64,000 bases of DNA, from assembly GCA_018901125.1 (NCBI GenBank), contig JAHIFE010000175.1:1-64000 (forward strand), read 5' to 3'. Each line of letters opens with the position of its first letter. The first letter of the stretch is position 1. Under the pieces are notes generated by a model. That model was given only the letters and a program-made list of their open reading frames with translations, did no database searches and had not been told where the DNA came from. A program made the translations under genes and the position numbers. Of the stretch, positions 8,970 through 17,983 are shown one piece after another. This DNA is from Pseudomonadota bacterium (GTDB taxonomy: Bacteria; Desulfobacterota; Desulfobacteria; Desulfobacterales; RPRI01).

Positions 8970-10523
8970 TCATGCAGTAACTTTTCTGCCAAAGGGGATG
9001 CCGAGTTTGCGCATTTTCGTACGTAGAGTTGAAGGGTTTATTTTAAGAAGCTTTGCCACGCCTTTTTCGCCCTCTATACGGCCACCGGTTATCTTTAATG
9101 CCTTTATAATTGCTTGTGAGTTTACTGCTTCAAGACTGAAAGTACTTTCCATGTCAGGTGCGGGTATCATGGTATTTGTTCGAGGTATACTGTATCCTAT
9201 ATTGTCAAAGGTAAGCGGTTGCTTCCTGTTGAGGATAAGAGCGCGCTCTACAGCATTTTGTAATTCTCTGACATTGCCGGGCCAGTTATAATTCATCAGT
9301 TTGTCAATAGCTCCCGAAGCGAGGGTAGGAACTTCTACAAAACCCATTTCCCGGTTCTTCTTCATCATGAAATATTGGACTAATACCGGAATATCGGCGC
9401 GTCGGTCACGTAGAGAAGGAATCACAATGGGAAATACCTTGAGGCGGAAATAGAGATCCTCGCGGAACTTACCTTCAGCCAGCATGGTCTCCAGATTGCG
9501 GTGTGTAGCTGCGATGACGCGAATGTCTACCTTGATAGTCTCTATTCCCCCAACCCGTTCAATCTCCTTCTCCTGAATCACCCGCAAGAGCTTGATCTGT
9601 GCTCCCGGCGTTAACTCACCGATCTCATCAAGAAAGATCGTTCCGCCCTGGGCCCGCTCGAAGCGGCCGCGTTTCTGAAAAAAGGCTCCTGTAAAGGCTC
9701 CCTTCTCATGGCCGAAAAGCTCACTGTCCATAAGGGATTCCGGGATAGCGCCACAATTTATCTTAATAAAGGGACCGTTTCTGCGCAGCGACAGATTATG
9801 GATGGCTGTAGCTATGACTTCTTTCCCGGTTCCCGTTTCCCCTAACAAGAGAACAGGGCTTGTCAGGGGCGCTACCTGGCCGACCATTTCCATGACCTGC
9901 TTTAAACCAAAATGTGCGCCAACGATCTCTTCTCCCGTTTGCTGCCGCAGCTCTTCCTGTAAATACCGGTTGTCATCCGTCAGGATCTCTTTGAGTCGCA
10001 AAACCTCCCGGTAACGAAGATAATTGGAAAGGGCCATAGCAAAGGGTTCGTTCAAAAGCGAAAACAGTCGTATATGTTTCTCAGAATACTTTTTAACTCC
10101 GTTATTGCCGACAAAAATGCCGGCGATAAAATCCCATTCCAGCTTTGGACCGATCGCCATAAAAGTTGCATCAGGATAGCCCGTCACTTCTGATATATAA
10201 CCCATCAACGGATGTTTGCCGATTCGGTCGGCTACCAATACCTTAGGTCTCATCTGAGGGTTTGTTTTCATTTCCTCGATTAGTTTTTTTGTATCTGCCA
10301 TTGTGACGCTTTTGATGGAGGTAAGTTCTCCTCCGCTTAAATCTGCTTTTGCAATGATTTCTGCAATCTCGTGGACAGGATCATAAACAGCGATAAGCAT
10401 GATATCCGCCGGTATATAGTCACGGATGAACATAAAACAATCCCAAAGAGATTTTTCGATCTCCAGGTTGCTGCAAATCCGTAGCGTGGCTTCCCGGAAA
10501 AAAGAATTTTCATCTATTCTCAT
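8970..10523 (-). CDS. Sigma-54-dependent transcriptional activator, copy 1
   Basis: An enhancer-binding protein of about 517 residues. Order of parts: GAF-like sensory domain (about 1-190), AAA+ domain (about 203-435) with Walker A GETGTGKE, sigma-54 contact motif GAFTGA and Walker B IFLDEIGE, then a Fis-type helix-turn-helix ([19 protein letters not shown]). It should open sigma-54 promoters by ATP hydrolysis when the GAF domain senses a signal. The start at 10523 has a GGAG six bases upstream and matches the start of the two paralogues at 13500-15053 and 30318-31871. It is divergent from the CrtC-like/phosphotransferase operon, which has a -24/-12 promoter, so it probably controls that operon. 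Confidence 0.93.
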   Translation of the reverse strand: MRIDENSFFREATLRICSNLEIEKSLWDCFMFIRDYIPADIMLIAVYDPVHEIAEIIAKADLSGGELTSIKSVTMADTKKLIEEMKTNPQMRPKVLVADRIGKHPLMGYISEVTGYPDATFMAIGPKLEWDFIAGIFVGNNGVKKYSEKHIRLFSLLNEPFAMALSNYLRYREVLRLKEILTDDNRYLQEELRQQTGEEIVGAHFGLKQVMEMVGQVAPLTSPVLLLGETGTGKEVIATAIHNLSLRRNGPFIKINCGAIPESLMDSELFGHEKGAFTGAFFQKRGRFERAQGGTIFLDEIGELTPGAQIKLLRVIQEKEIERVGGIETIKVDIRVIAATHRNLETMLAEGKFREDLYFRLKVFPIVIPSLRDRRADIPVLVQYFMMKKNREMGFVEVPTLASGAIDKLMNYNWPGNVRELQNAVERALILNRKQPLTFDNIGYSIPRTNTMIPAPDMESTFSLEAVNSQAIIKALKITGGRIEGEKGVAKLLKINPSTLRTKMRKLGIPFGRKVTA

Positions 10524-10576
10524 GAGCATCTCCAATTATTGGTGTGTAAAGTCTGTCTTATACCATAGTTAAGCAT

Positions 10577-10624
10577 ATTACCCATGGAATACAACAGATA
10601 AAACTGTTAAATTTCATGGGTAAT
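10577..10624. promoter_or_regulatory. Candidate enhancer site for regulator 1
   Basis: A perfect 10-bp inverted repeat, ATTACCCATG (10577-10586) and CATGGGTAAT (10615-10624), lies about 50-95 bp upstream of the -24 element, a common position for an enhancer-binding protein site. Binding by the adjacent regulator is inferred. Confidence 0.4.
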
Positions 10625-10648
10625 GTTGCTACCTTTGCTTAAGCATTT

Positions 10649-10686
10649 GTATTTATAGATATAAATATTTTGGCATGATTTAAGCT
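10649..10686 (+). promoter_or_regulatory. Sigma-54 promoter of the CrtC-like/phosphotransferase operon
   Basis: TTGGCATGATTTAAGCT has GG at 10672-10673 and GC at 10684-10685, exactly ten bases apart, as in -24/-12 promoters. Just upstream is an AT-rich block GTATTTATAGATATAAAT (10649-10666) shared with the promoters at 15352 and 32020. The transcript would have an untranslated leader of about 230 bases (10697-10925) in which I see no known riboswitch. Confidence 0.75.
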
Positions 10687-10925
10687 AAAGTAATAAAAAA
10701 ACAGATAAATCTAAATAAAACATCCGGAGATATTTTCCGTTTGCAAGAAAGTGAACAACGCAAAAGCTGCATCGGTATGAACGGGTCTATCTGAGCAAAT
10801 AGCGAACCTGAGCGGATTATGTTTTATGTTACTCCCACTTTGAAATAGAGGGTAAAAGAATTGTGGCAGATTCAATGGAATCCCATGAAGTGGGGAAATG
10901 ATAATATTTAGGAAGGAGGTTGTTC

Positions 10926-12017
10926 ATGCTTACCAAATACGATGAGTTCCTTTGCCATCAATTTCCCTCCACCTTCGACCACGTGGCAGACAGTGGCGAT
11001 AATTGGCGGGAAAACGTCTGGTGCTGCGCCTATGATGTTTCAGGAAAGATTTTTTTGAGTGCTGTTTTCGGGGTTTCCACCAATCGCAATGTGATGGATA
11101 GTTCCGGCTTGCTTACCATAGACGGTAAGACGCAATACAACATCAGGGCATCGCGGGAGCTGCGGCCCCGCAATGATGAAGTAAAGGTTGGCCCCCTTTC
11201 CTACGAGGTAATTGAGGGGCTGAAAACGGTTAAGTGGCTATTGGCGGAAAATGAGTATGGCATAAGTTGGAAAGTGGAATTCGAGGCCCGGATGCCCCCT
11301 CACGAGGAAAAGCCCCAATTTGCCCGCAGCCGTGGCCGGATGCAGGAAAACATGTACCGTTACGGGCAGTCGGGAAGGGCCATGGGCTGGGTAAAGGTAG
11401 AGGGTAAAACCTATGACATCGATCCTGATAGCTGGATCGCCCACAGGGACCATTCCTGGGGTTTGCGCTGGCACGCTAACCTGCATGCAGAAGAGCAGGG
11501 TTTGCAGCCTCCAGAGCCGATGTTGGGCATCACGTTTGATTGGAATATTCTTCAATTCGAAAAATGGAATATACTTTCCACACATAGGGAAGACTATCAC
11601 GGTAAGCAATTGGATTTCAGCGGTGGCCTCTGCTATGCGTACAGCGATTCCAGGCCGGAACTGAAGCTTGTTGGCGAAACAATAGAAATTGAGTTGGTTC
11701 CGGGCACCAAACGGATGAAGGCGGGGCGGGTCGTATATACAGCAGCCGATGGCTCCAGTATTGAGATCTCCTTTCGTGTCGTAACGGTTATCTACATACA
11801 TGCCGGCGGTTACTGGCCTTACAAGGGATATCGGCTCGGAAGGTGGATGGGATCTGAGTGGATTGAAGGGGAAAAGCTGGATATCACGGATCCCGCCGTA
11901 TTGAAGAACATTTCCGAGGGGCCCACCTATATGGTGGAATGCCGCTGTGGCAATGAGACCGGCACCGGGATGATTCAGTTTGGTATTCACGGAAAACATC
12001 ACCGTTATGCGCCATGA
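10926..12017 (+). CDS. CrtC-like lipocalin-fold protein (DUF7064/7065 type)
   Basis: About 363 residues, no signal peptide or membrane helix. The central segment around SWIAHRDHSWGLRWH and a beta-rich make-up resemble the carotenoid 1,2-hydratase (CrtC)/AttH-like fold, often annotated as DUF7064/DUF7065 when next to an aminoglycoside-phosphotransferase-like gene, as here. These pairs occur in bacteria that use terpenoid, steroid or other hydrophobic substrates, but no reaction is established to my knowledge. The ATG at 10926 sits six bases after a strong GGAAGGAGG; an upstream TTG in frame is less likely. First gene of a two-gene sigma-54 operon. The domain assignment is from pattern memory and is moderate. 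Confidence 0.65.
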   Translation: MLTKYDEFLCHQFPSTFDHVADSGDNWRENVWCCAYDVSGKIFLSAVFGVSTNRNVMDSSGLLTIDGKTQYNIRASRELRPRNDEVKVGPLSYEVIEGLKTVKWLLAENEYGISWKVEFEARMPPHEEKPQFARSRGRMQENMYRYGQSGRAMGWVKVEGKTYDIDPDSWIAHRDHSWGLRWHANLHAEEQGLQPPEPMLGITFDWNILQFEKWNILSTHREDYHGKQLDFSGGLCYAYSDSRPELKLVGETIEIELVPGTKRMKAGRVVYTAADGSSIEISFRVVTVIYIHAGGYWPYKGYRLGRWMGSEWIEGEKLDITDPAVLKNISEGPTYMVECRCGNETGTGMIQFGIHGKHHRYAP

Positions 12018-12028
12018 AGGAGACTATC

Positions 12029-13081
12029 ATGTCAAAAGAGATGGACATAGAGAATATCCGGGGCAGACTAAAGGAATGGTTTAAGAGCAAAATTCCCCAG
12101 GCAAGCCAAATTTCGCTTTCACCTTTGAAAAAACCGGTATCCGGGCTTTCCAATCAGACCTTTTTTTTCGAACTCAGTTGGTGGCAAGCCGGGGAGATGC
12201 GGGTGGAGAATTTAGTTCTGCGCTGTGCCCCTACGGGTTTTTTGATGTTTCCCAAATACGATATGAAAGAACAATTTATATTAATGAAGAATCTGGAGAA
12301 TACTGCCGTACCTGTTCCAAGGTCGCGATGGCTGGAGGAGGATGAATCTGTAATCGGCGTTCCTTTCTACATCGTGGATCAGGTTCAGGGATGGATTCCC
12401 GGTGACCATCCGCCCTATCATGTGGCTGGGCCCCTTTACGAGGCAACACCGGAGGAAAAGGCCAGGATATGGTGGAAGGCCGTGGATATCATGGCTAAGA
12501 TCCATACCCTCGACTTGGGGGAGGTGGATCTTGGCTTTCTGGGGGTTCCCAAAGGCGGCACAGACCCCATTGATCAGGAGATAGCATATTACGATAAGAT
12601 GCTTAAGATGAATGAGGAGCCACCTCCGCCTATACTGGAACGCACCAGAAACTGGCTCAAAGAAAACATTTTTGAACCTAAGCATGTTTCGTTGTGTTGG
12701 GGGGATGCCAGACTGGCTAACCTGATGTACCAAAGCGATGAGGTTGTAGCAGTACTGGACTGGGAAATGGCATTCCTTGGAGATCCGGAATCCGATCTGG
12801 GGTGGTTCATCCATATGGACTGGGCTACCAGCGAAGGTCTCCAGACCAAACCATCTCCACGTCTTGCGGGGCTTCCGGGAACACAAGAAACTCTTGCCCA
12901 CTATGAGCGGATAACAAATAGAAAAGTAGAAAATTTTTTCTATCACGAAGTATTTGCAACCTGGCGTATGGCAGTGGTGTATACCAGGTTGGCGAAACAT
13001 CAAAGATTCATATCCAACTTTACTAAAATCGATATTACCCGGTCGCATTTTGACAAGCTGACGCGATTATTGTCTCTGTAA
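12029..13081 (+). CDS. Phosphotransferase family protein (APH/ACAD10-11-like kinase)
   Basis: About 350 residues with the APH/choline-kinase fold. The N-lobe has PVSGLSNQTFFFEL (nucleotide-binding loop) and VLRCAPTGF. The catalytic loop LCWGDARLANLMY corresponds to the HGDxxxxN motif, with Cys-Trp-Gly-Asp replacing His-Gly-Asp, and VVAVLDWEMAFLGDPESDLG holds the metal-binding Asp. In the ACAD10/11 branch such kinases phosphorylate hydroxyacyl-CoAs or other hydroxylated lipids; substrate here unknown. An AAGGAG six bases ahead supports ATG at 12029; ATG at 12014, overlapping the previous stop, is also in frame. Second gene of the operon with the CrtC-like protein. Confidence 0.8.
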   Translation: MSKEMDIENIRGRLKEWFKSKIPQASQISLSPLKKPVSGLSNQTFFFELSWWQAGEMRVENLVLRCAPTGFLMFPKYDMKEQFILMKNLENTAVPVPRSRWLEEDESVIGVPFYIVDQVQGWIPGDHPPYHVAGPLYEATPEEKARIWWKAVDIMAKIHTLDLGEVDLGFLGVPKGGTDPIDQEIAYYDKMLKMNEEPPPPILERTRNWLKENIFEPKHVSLCWGDARLANLMYQSDEVVAVLDWEMAFLGDPESDLGWFIHMDWATSEGLQTKPSPRLAGLPGTQETLAHYERITNRKVENFFYHEVFATWRMAVVYTRLAKHQRFISNFTKIDITRSHFDKLTRLLSL

Positions 13082-13168
13082 GATGCCGGATATGATCCTG
13101 AACCGCAACAGCAAGCGGATCTTAAATCAATTAAAAGTTTTTACGGTTGCTGCTAAGCAATGCTGTGA

Positions 13169-13247
13169 GAGCCGGTTTCAAAACGCCCCATTTTGGCCGA
13201 TCTCTGCGTTGGGCTCAAATTTCAATCCTCGAAATACTATGTTGTAT
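13169..13247 (+). repeat. Palindromic element, left-half copy (R1)
   Basis: Begins GAGCCGGTTTCAAAACG and continues through TTTTGGCCGATCTCTGCGTT to about GAAATACT, matching the left arm of the full element at 15087-15228; the right arm is missing. It lies in 13082-13499, which contains no gene I accept: an open frame over it is formed largely by the element itself. Confidence 0.8.
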
Positions 13248-13374
13248 GCTGAATCTGAAAGCTGTGGTTTAGAAGGAGACCTTCTCGTTCTTCATGTTAA
13301 AATGGTTTCACAGGTACAGCGGTATATCAGAACCGGGATTACATACGGGGGGGATGATAAAGCTATTGTGGTTC

Positions 13375-13398
13375 ATTCTTAAGACTTAAGAATTTTTT
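13375..13398 (+). terminator. Possible Rho-independent terminator
   Basis: ATTCTTAAG-A-CTTAAGAAT (13375-13393) is a perfect palindrome ending in a run of six T. The stem is AT-rich, so termination may be weak. It would end transcripts from the phosphotransferase operon before regulator 2, which ends at 13500 on the other strand. Confidence 0.45.
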
Positions 13399-13499
13399 CG
13401 TAGTCAAATTTCTGTTTTTCGGTTTTCTTAGATTTAAGAATCCTATATTGACTGAGGAATTTTGAAGAATTTAAGGGCTAAACAATGATATCTTTATAT

Positions 13500-15053
13500 T
13501 CAAACTGCACCTTTTCGTCCAAAGGGGATGACGAGTTTGCGCATTTTTGCCCGGAGCGTAGAAGGATTTATTTTCAGAAGCTTTGCTGCACCCTTCTCCC
13601 CGCCTACACGACCATCGGCCATCACCAGGGCCTTTATAATCGTTTGGGAGGTTACTTGTTCAAGGCTGGTGCTGGTTCCCCTGTCATTCTCGGATTTCGT
13701 GACAGATGCACGGGGGATAATGCCACTCAGATTGTCAAAGGTCAGTGGTTGCTGTCTGCTGAGAATAAGAGCGCGCTCTACAGCGTTCTGTAGTTCCCGG
13801 ACATTGCCTGGCCAGTCGTAATCCATCAGTTTGTCGATTGCTCCGGGCGCGAGGGTGGGGATTTCAACAAAGCCCATCTCCCGGGTCTTCTTTACCATGA
13901 AATACTGGATCAGGGCGGGAATATCGGTATATCGGTCACGCAACGGCGGAATCACAACGGGAAAAACCCGGAGGCGGAAATAGAGGTCTTTGCGGAATTT
14001 GCCTTCCGCCAGCATAGACTCCAGATCGCGGTGCGTAGCTGCAATTACGCGGATGTCAACCTTGATGGTTTCTGTTCCGCCAACCCGTTCTATCTCCTTT
14101 TCCTGGATTACCCGTAAAAGCCTGATCTGCGCTCCCGGCGTTAACTCGCCGATCTCATCAAGAAAGATCGTGCCGCTCTGGGCCCGTTCGAAGCGTCCGC
14201 GTTTCTGAAAAAAGGCTCCTGTAAAAGCTCCTTTTTCATGGCCGAAGAGTTCGCTGTCCATTAGGGATTCGGGTATAGCACCGCAATTCACCTTGATAAA
14301 AGGGCCGTTTCTGCGTGGAGATAGATTATGAATAGCCGTGGCAATGACCTCTTTGCCGGTTCCGGTTTCTCCCAACAACAAAACAGGGCTGGACATGGGC
14401 GCCACTTGATTAACCATTTCCATGACCTGCTTTAAGCCGAAATGTGCGCCGACGATTTCTTCTCCTGTTTGCTGCCGCAATTCTTCCTGCAAATACCGGT
14501 TATCATCTGTAAGTATTTCCTTGAGTCGCAGAAGCTCACGGTAACGCAGATAATTGGAAAGAGCTATGGCAAAGGGTTCGTGCAAAAGCGAAAACAGCCG
14601 CACATGTTCTTCAGAGTACTTTTCTCCCCCATTCTTACCGACAAGAATTCCGCTAAGAAAATCCCATTCCGGTTTTGGCCCGATCGCCATAAATGCTGCA
14701 TCAGGATGCCCTATAATTTCCGACATATATCCCATAATGGGATGATCGCTGAATCGGTCTGCCACAAAAACCTTCTGTCTCATCTGAGGATTTATTCTCA
14801 TTTCCTCGATAAGTTGTCTCACTTCTGCCGGGGCGACGTTTTTTATGGAGGTAAGTTCTCCTCCGCTTAAATCCGCCTTTGCAATGATTTCCCCAGTCCC
14901 GGTTACCGGATCATAAAGATCGATATGCATGATATCTGCCGGGATATAGTTACGGATGTACATAAAGCAATCCCACAGCGCTTTTTCAATCTCCAGACTT
15001 CCGCAGATTCTCAGCGTAGCCTCCCGGAAAAAATAATTTTCATCTATCGGCAT
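13500..15053 (-). CDS. Sigma-54-dependent transcriptional activator, copy 2
   Basis: A close paralogue of the proteins at 8970-10523 and 30318-31871, about 517 residues. It has the same N-terminal GAF-like domain ([17 protein letters not shown]), AAA+ domain with [14 protein letters not shown] and IFLDEIGE, and the C-terminal helix-turn-helix ([16 protein letters not shown]). The AAA+ and linker parts are nearly unchanged between copies while the sensor half is more divergent, as expected if each copy sees a different signal. It faces the operon starting at 15475, whose promoter is of the sigma-54 type, so it is the likely activator of the lipoate/Hdr-type locus. The start at 15053 is chosen by analogy with the two paralogues. 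Confidence 0.92.
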   Translation of the reverse strand: MPIDENYFFREATLRICGSLEIEKALWDCFMYIRNYIPADIMHIDLYDPVTGTGEIIAKADLSGGELTSIKNVAPAEVRQLIEEMRINPQMRQKVFVADRFSDHPIMGYMSEIIGHPDAAFMAIGPKPEWDFLSGILVGKNGGEKYSEEHVRLFSLLHEPFAIALSNYLRYRELLRLKEILTDDNRYLQEELRQQTGEEIVGAHFGLKQVMEMVNQVAPMSSPVLLLGETGTGKEVIATAIHNLSPRRNGPFIKVNCGAIPESLMDSELFGHEKGAFTGAFFQKRGRFERAQSGTIFLDEIGELTPGAQIRLLRVIQEKEIERVGGTETIKVDIRVIAATHRDLESMLAEGKFRKDLYFRLRVFPVVIPPLRDRYTDIPALIQYFMVKKTREMGFVEIPTLAPGAIDKLMDYDWPGNVRELQNAVERALILSRQQPLTFDNLSGIIPRASVTKSENDRGTSTSLEQVTSQTIIKALVMADGRVGGEKGAAKLLKINPSTLRAKMRKLVIPFGRKGAV

Positions 15054-15086
15054 GAACATCTCACATTGAAAATAAAATAATTTAAT

Positions 15087-15228
15087 GAGCCAGTTTCAAA
15101 ACGTCCCATTTTGGCCGATCTCTGCGTTGGATGAAAATTTTAATCCTCGAAATACTCCATGTATTCCTGCGGTTAAAATTTTCACCCGCCTTGATCTTGA
15201 CCAAACTGAAACGTTTTGAAAGTGGCTC
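15087..15228. repeat. Palindromic element, full copy (R2), MITE-like
   Basis: A 142-bp imperfect inverted repeat along its whole length: the left end GAGCCAGTTTCAAAACGT pairs with the right end ACGTTTTGAAAGTGGCTC, and the inner arms AAAATTTTAATCC and GGTTAAAATTTT also pair, leaving a short centre. Both sides are flanked by TAAT, a likely 4-bp target duplication. No coding capacity. Confidence 0.85.
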
Positions 15229-15248
15229 TAATGTATTCTATTTAACAC

Positions 15249-15299
15249 TTTGACACAATAAATGTCAAATATGATATATAAAAATGTCAAATATGATAT
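15249..15299. promoter_or_regulatory. Candidate enhancer sites for regulator 2
   Basis: Two identical 17-mers, AATGTCAAATATGATAT, lie at 15261-15277 and 15283-15299, a 22-bp period (about two helical turns). The first is overlapped by an inverted repeat TTTGACA-N7-TGTCAAA (15249-15269). They sit 50-100 bp upstream of the -24 element, where enhancer-binding proteins usually bind. Confidence 0.5.
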
Positions 15300-15328
15300 T
15301 ATTGATTTCTGTGTTCGTTTAACTATCT

Positions 15329-15366
15329 GTATTTACTAATATAAATATTTAGGCACGTTTTGTGCT
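15329..15366 (+). promoter_or_regulatory. Sigma-54 promoter of the lipoate/Hdr-type locus
   Basis: TTAGGCACGTTTTGTGCTC has GG at 15352-15353 and GC at 15364-15365, ten bases apart. The preceding GTATTTACTAATATAAAT (15329-15346) is the same AT-rich block seen before the other two sigma-54 promoters. The first gene starts about 100 bases later at 15475. Confidence 0.75.
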
Positions 15367-15474
15367 CAGAAAATATAGATTAAAGGGGATAAAGATATAG
15401 TATAATTGTTTTCCAATGAATTTCTGTTTTAAGTTTGCTAATAATAAAATAAAACTAAAGGAGAAAAGATACAA

Positions 15475-16383
15475 ATGAAACAATCTCGAAAATTAAAATA
15501 TTCAGGATTGTCACTGTATTTATTTTTTGTTCTTCTTTTTTGTTGCGGTATCGTGCAGGCTAAAGAAACAGTTGATTACGGGAACCTCATTCCTTTACAA
15601 GTAAACCAAATAGCACCCCACTTCATACAAGTTTATCAGATTATCTGGATGACTGTACTGCTCGTGGGTATCATTGCTTATGCGATATATAGACTCATAA
15701 GCCATAAGGACTCAATTCTTCTCTTCACGATGGGTGCCGGGGTTATCGCCTTTTTTAATGAGGCGAACCTTGAAGTCCTTGTCCACGTTACAATGCCGGC
15801 AAATGCAATAATGCCTGTATACCGGGCATATGGAATAATCATGCCGTTGTGGATGCTGATTGGTTACATCGCTGTATTTCCGCTAGTGTCTTACATTGCC
15901 TACCGTTACCTGAAAAAGGGATTGGACACCAGAGGCTTTATCATTCTGTGGGCTGTGTTTTGTCTGTTTGACTTTGTGGCGGAGGTCCCAGGCGTCGCTA
16001 TGGGGGCATATGTGTATCAACCGCCCCAAATGCTTAGCGTCTTGGGTTTTCCGTTGTATAACATTTGGATCAATGGGACCTCATGGCTCCTGGGTGGTGT
16101 TCTGATGTACTTTTTTGTGCCGGTGCTGACGGGCTGGAAACGGCCACTCATTTCCTTCTTGCCATTCTTTGCATTTGCCGCCGGGTGGGGCATAATGGAT
16201 GTTCCGATTGTATGTGCGCTGAACATTGCCGGGATGCCTGTCTGGGGTCAGTGGGTGCTGTGGTTTGTTTCGCTTGGACTTAGCGTTCTCATAATAGTCG
16301 CTTTGCATAATATGATTACTGTAACATCCAAGACGAGATGGAAATTGCCGTGGGCAACGTTGGACAAGCAAGTAGCGGCATAA
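15475..16383 (+). CDS. Multi-span membrane protein, unknown family, copy 1
   Basis: A 302-residue inner-membrane protein. Residues about 12-30 are a signal-like hydrophobic segment ending VQA, followed by about seven more hydrophobic helices (near 52-70, 78-97, 120-143, 153-173, 195-215, 224-246, 256-280) and a Lys/Arg-rich tail (SKTRWKLPWATL). Polar residues inside helices (FFNEANLEVLVHV, GWGIMDVPIVC) suggest a pathway or cofactor site. I do not recognise a named family. About 75-80% identical by eye to the protein at 29318-30235, at the other end of the same gene run. First gene after the sigma-54 promoter; possibly the membrane partner (quinone reduction or transport) of the soluble Fe-S/flavin proteins encoded downstream. 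Confidence 0.8.
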   Translation: MKQSRKLKYSGLSLYLFFVLLFCCGIVQAKETVDYGNLIPLQVNQIAPHFIQVYQIIWMTVLLVGIIAYAIYRLISHKDSILLFTMGAGVIAFFNEANLEVLVHVTMPANAIMPVYRAYGIIMPLWMLIGYIAVFPLVSYIAYRYLKKGLDTRGFIILWAVFCLFDFVAEVPGVAMGAYVYQPPQMLSVLGFPLYNIWINGTSWLLGGVLMYFFVPVLTGWKRPLISFLPFFAFAAGWGIMDVPIVCALNIAGMPVWGQWVLWFVSLGLSVLIIVALHNMITVTSKTRWKLPWATLDKQVAA

Positions 16384-16519
16384 GCGAAAGTGTCTGAGTA
16401 AGTCTTTGTTGTATTTCTAAGAATAGTTTTTTTATCTTAATTGGGATAATAATTTTAGAACAATATAAGTGTGTTCTGAGAGAGTAATTAAAGAATACAA
16501 TCATGGAAAGGAGTGAAAA

Positions 16520-17965
16520 ATGAATGTAGTACGAGTCAAAGAACATCATCCATTGTATAGTGAATTGTCGGTGATTGTTGGTTCCAAATATACAACAGAT
16601 AGCGACTTTGCCGTGTGGGCATATTCCCGCGATTCAAGTCCGGTTCCTGGCAAAGTTCCGGGAATAATCGTAAGACCCGGCAGCACCGAGGAAGTATCGG
16701 AGATCATCAAACTGGCAAATATAACTCATACCCCGGTAATCCCACGGGGCGGAGGCGCCTCTATTTTTGGTTTTCCGGCAGGTATTCCCGGAAGAAGTAT
16801 AGTAATTGACACGACACGGCTGGACAAATTAATTGAGATCAATGAAGAAAATATGACGGTAACCGCTGAGGCCGGCATCGGTGTATGCGAGCTGGGAACC
16901 AAGTTGACCGAAAAGGGATATTATGCAAATCTTGTCTGGGCTCCATATTATGCGGATACACTTGGTGGCCTGATAGGTGGCGTTATGGGTGGAGGCTGGT
17001 CGACGAGAACTCAAGTAGTAGGACCCAATGCGAATCATATACTGGGTATGAAAGTGGTTACGCCCACCGGAGGCATAATTCAAACCGGGGGAGGTCCGGG
17101 AACTAATGTGCATCGTAAAACCACCTTCATGCGCGATGGGGGCGGACCCGATACGACCGGTTTGTTCATCGGTGATGGAGGAACATTCGGCATTAAAACC
17201 GAAATAACGCTTTCAATTTACCCCCTCGAAACGGTTGCCAAACCAAGAGGCTTTCTCTTCAAGAGTTTTGATGATATCTGGAGCGCGATATCCAAGTTGA
17301 TGGCGATAGAGCCCTTTCCTTATACGAATCTTGTCGGACTTGCACCCAATGCCACGGCGCTGTTTATGAGTGATCCTTGTTGGGTTTTATTATGCTATAC
17401 CAGAGGATATGAGGAAGAGGAGGTAACAACCAAGATTAAGGTAGTAGATGAGGTTTGCAAGGCGGCAGGGGGGGAACTAGGTTCGGAAGCGATTCATATG
17501 CAGGCCAGCGCCGCCGGCACCGGAGAAATGTATCGTGAAATGGGCAAGCTTGCTTCGATAGGTATGTGGGTATTTCTTGAGACGCATGTTCCCAAAGAAG
17601 ATCTTCCGAGACTCTTTAACAAGTATGCTGAGCTGATTGATCAAAGATTCGAGGAAAAAGGCATAAAGGAATATGGCGGTATCAGAATGGATGTTATGTT
17701 GCCTGTGGGGCACGGCGAGTGCTATCTTTCGACAAATGTTTACTGGCAGGTAAATGTTCCGGAAGCAAGAAAGAAAGTTATGGAAATAGCTGATGAATTC
17801 GTTAATGTAACGATAAATGACGGGCTGTTTGCAACAACCGCCCAGCGTATACCCGCCGGAGTAACAGGCGCCAACTGGTCACCCAGTTACTATGAATTTA
17901 TGCGCACCTTGAAGAGGGCTATGGACCCCAACAACATCATTAATCCCGGACATTGGGGACTATAA
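16520..17965 (+). CDS. FAD-binding oxidase, GlcD/LDH-D type, copy 1
   Basis: A 481-residue flavoprotein. The PCMH-type FAD domain covers about 45-225, with PRGGGAS (75-81) and GGLIGGVMGGGWSTRTQ contacting FAD and a glycine-rich block at GLFIGDGGTFGIKTE; the C-terminal FAD-oxidase cap follows and ends DPNNIINPGHWGL, the usual family ending. GlcD-type subunits oxidise 2-hydroxy acids or similar alcohols and pass electrons to a GlcF/HdrD-type Fe-S subunit, which is encoded 18 bases downstream. ATG at 16520 is preceded by AAAGGAG. Substrate unknown. Confidence 0.88.
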   Translation: MNVVRVKEHHPLYSELSVIVGSKYTTDSDFAVWAYSRDSSPVPGKVPGIIVRPGSTEEVSEIIKLANITHTPVIPRGGGASIFGFPAGIPGRSIVIDTTRLDKLIEINEENMTVTAEAGIGVCELGTKLTEKGYYANLVWAPYYADTLGGLIGGVMGGGWSTRTQVVGPNANHILGMKVVTPTGGIIQTGGGPGTNVHRKTTFMRDGGGPDTTGLFIGDGGTFGIKTEITLSIYPLETVAKPRGFLFKSFDDIWSAISKLMAIEPFPYTNLVGLAPNATALFMSDPCWVLLCYTRGYEEEEVTTKIKVVDEVCKAAGGELGSEAIHMQASAAGTGEMYREMGKLASIGMWVFLETHVPKEDLPRLFNKYAELIDQRFEEKGIKEYGGIRMDVMLPVGHGECYLSTNVYWQVNVPEARKKVMEIADEFVNVTINDGLFATTAQRIPAGVTGANWSPSYYEFMRTLKRAMDPNNIINPGHWGL

Positions 17966-17983
17966 AGAGGAGGATAGAAAGAT

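Noticed and set aside
11238-12002. Long minus-strand open frame inside the CrtC-like gene
   Set aside because: It is the shadow of the plus-strand gene, which has the promoter, the ribosome site and family motifs.
13083-13382. Open frame of 99 codons after the phosphotransferase gene
   Set aside because: Its middle third is the palindromic element R1 read as protein, there is no ribosome site, and no domain is visible.
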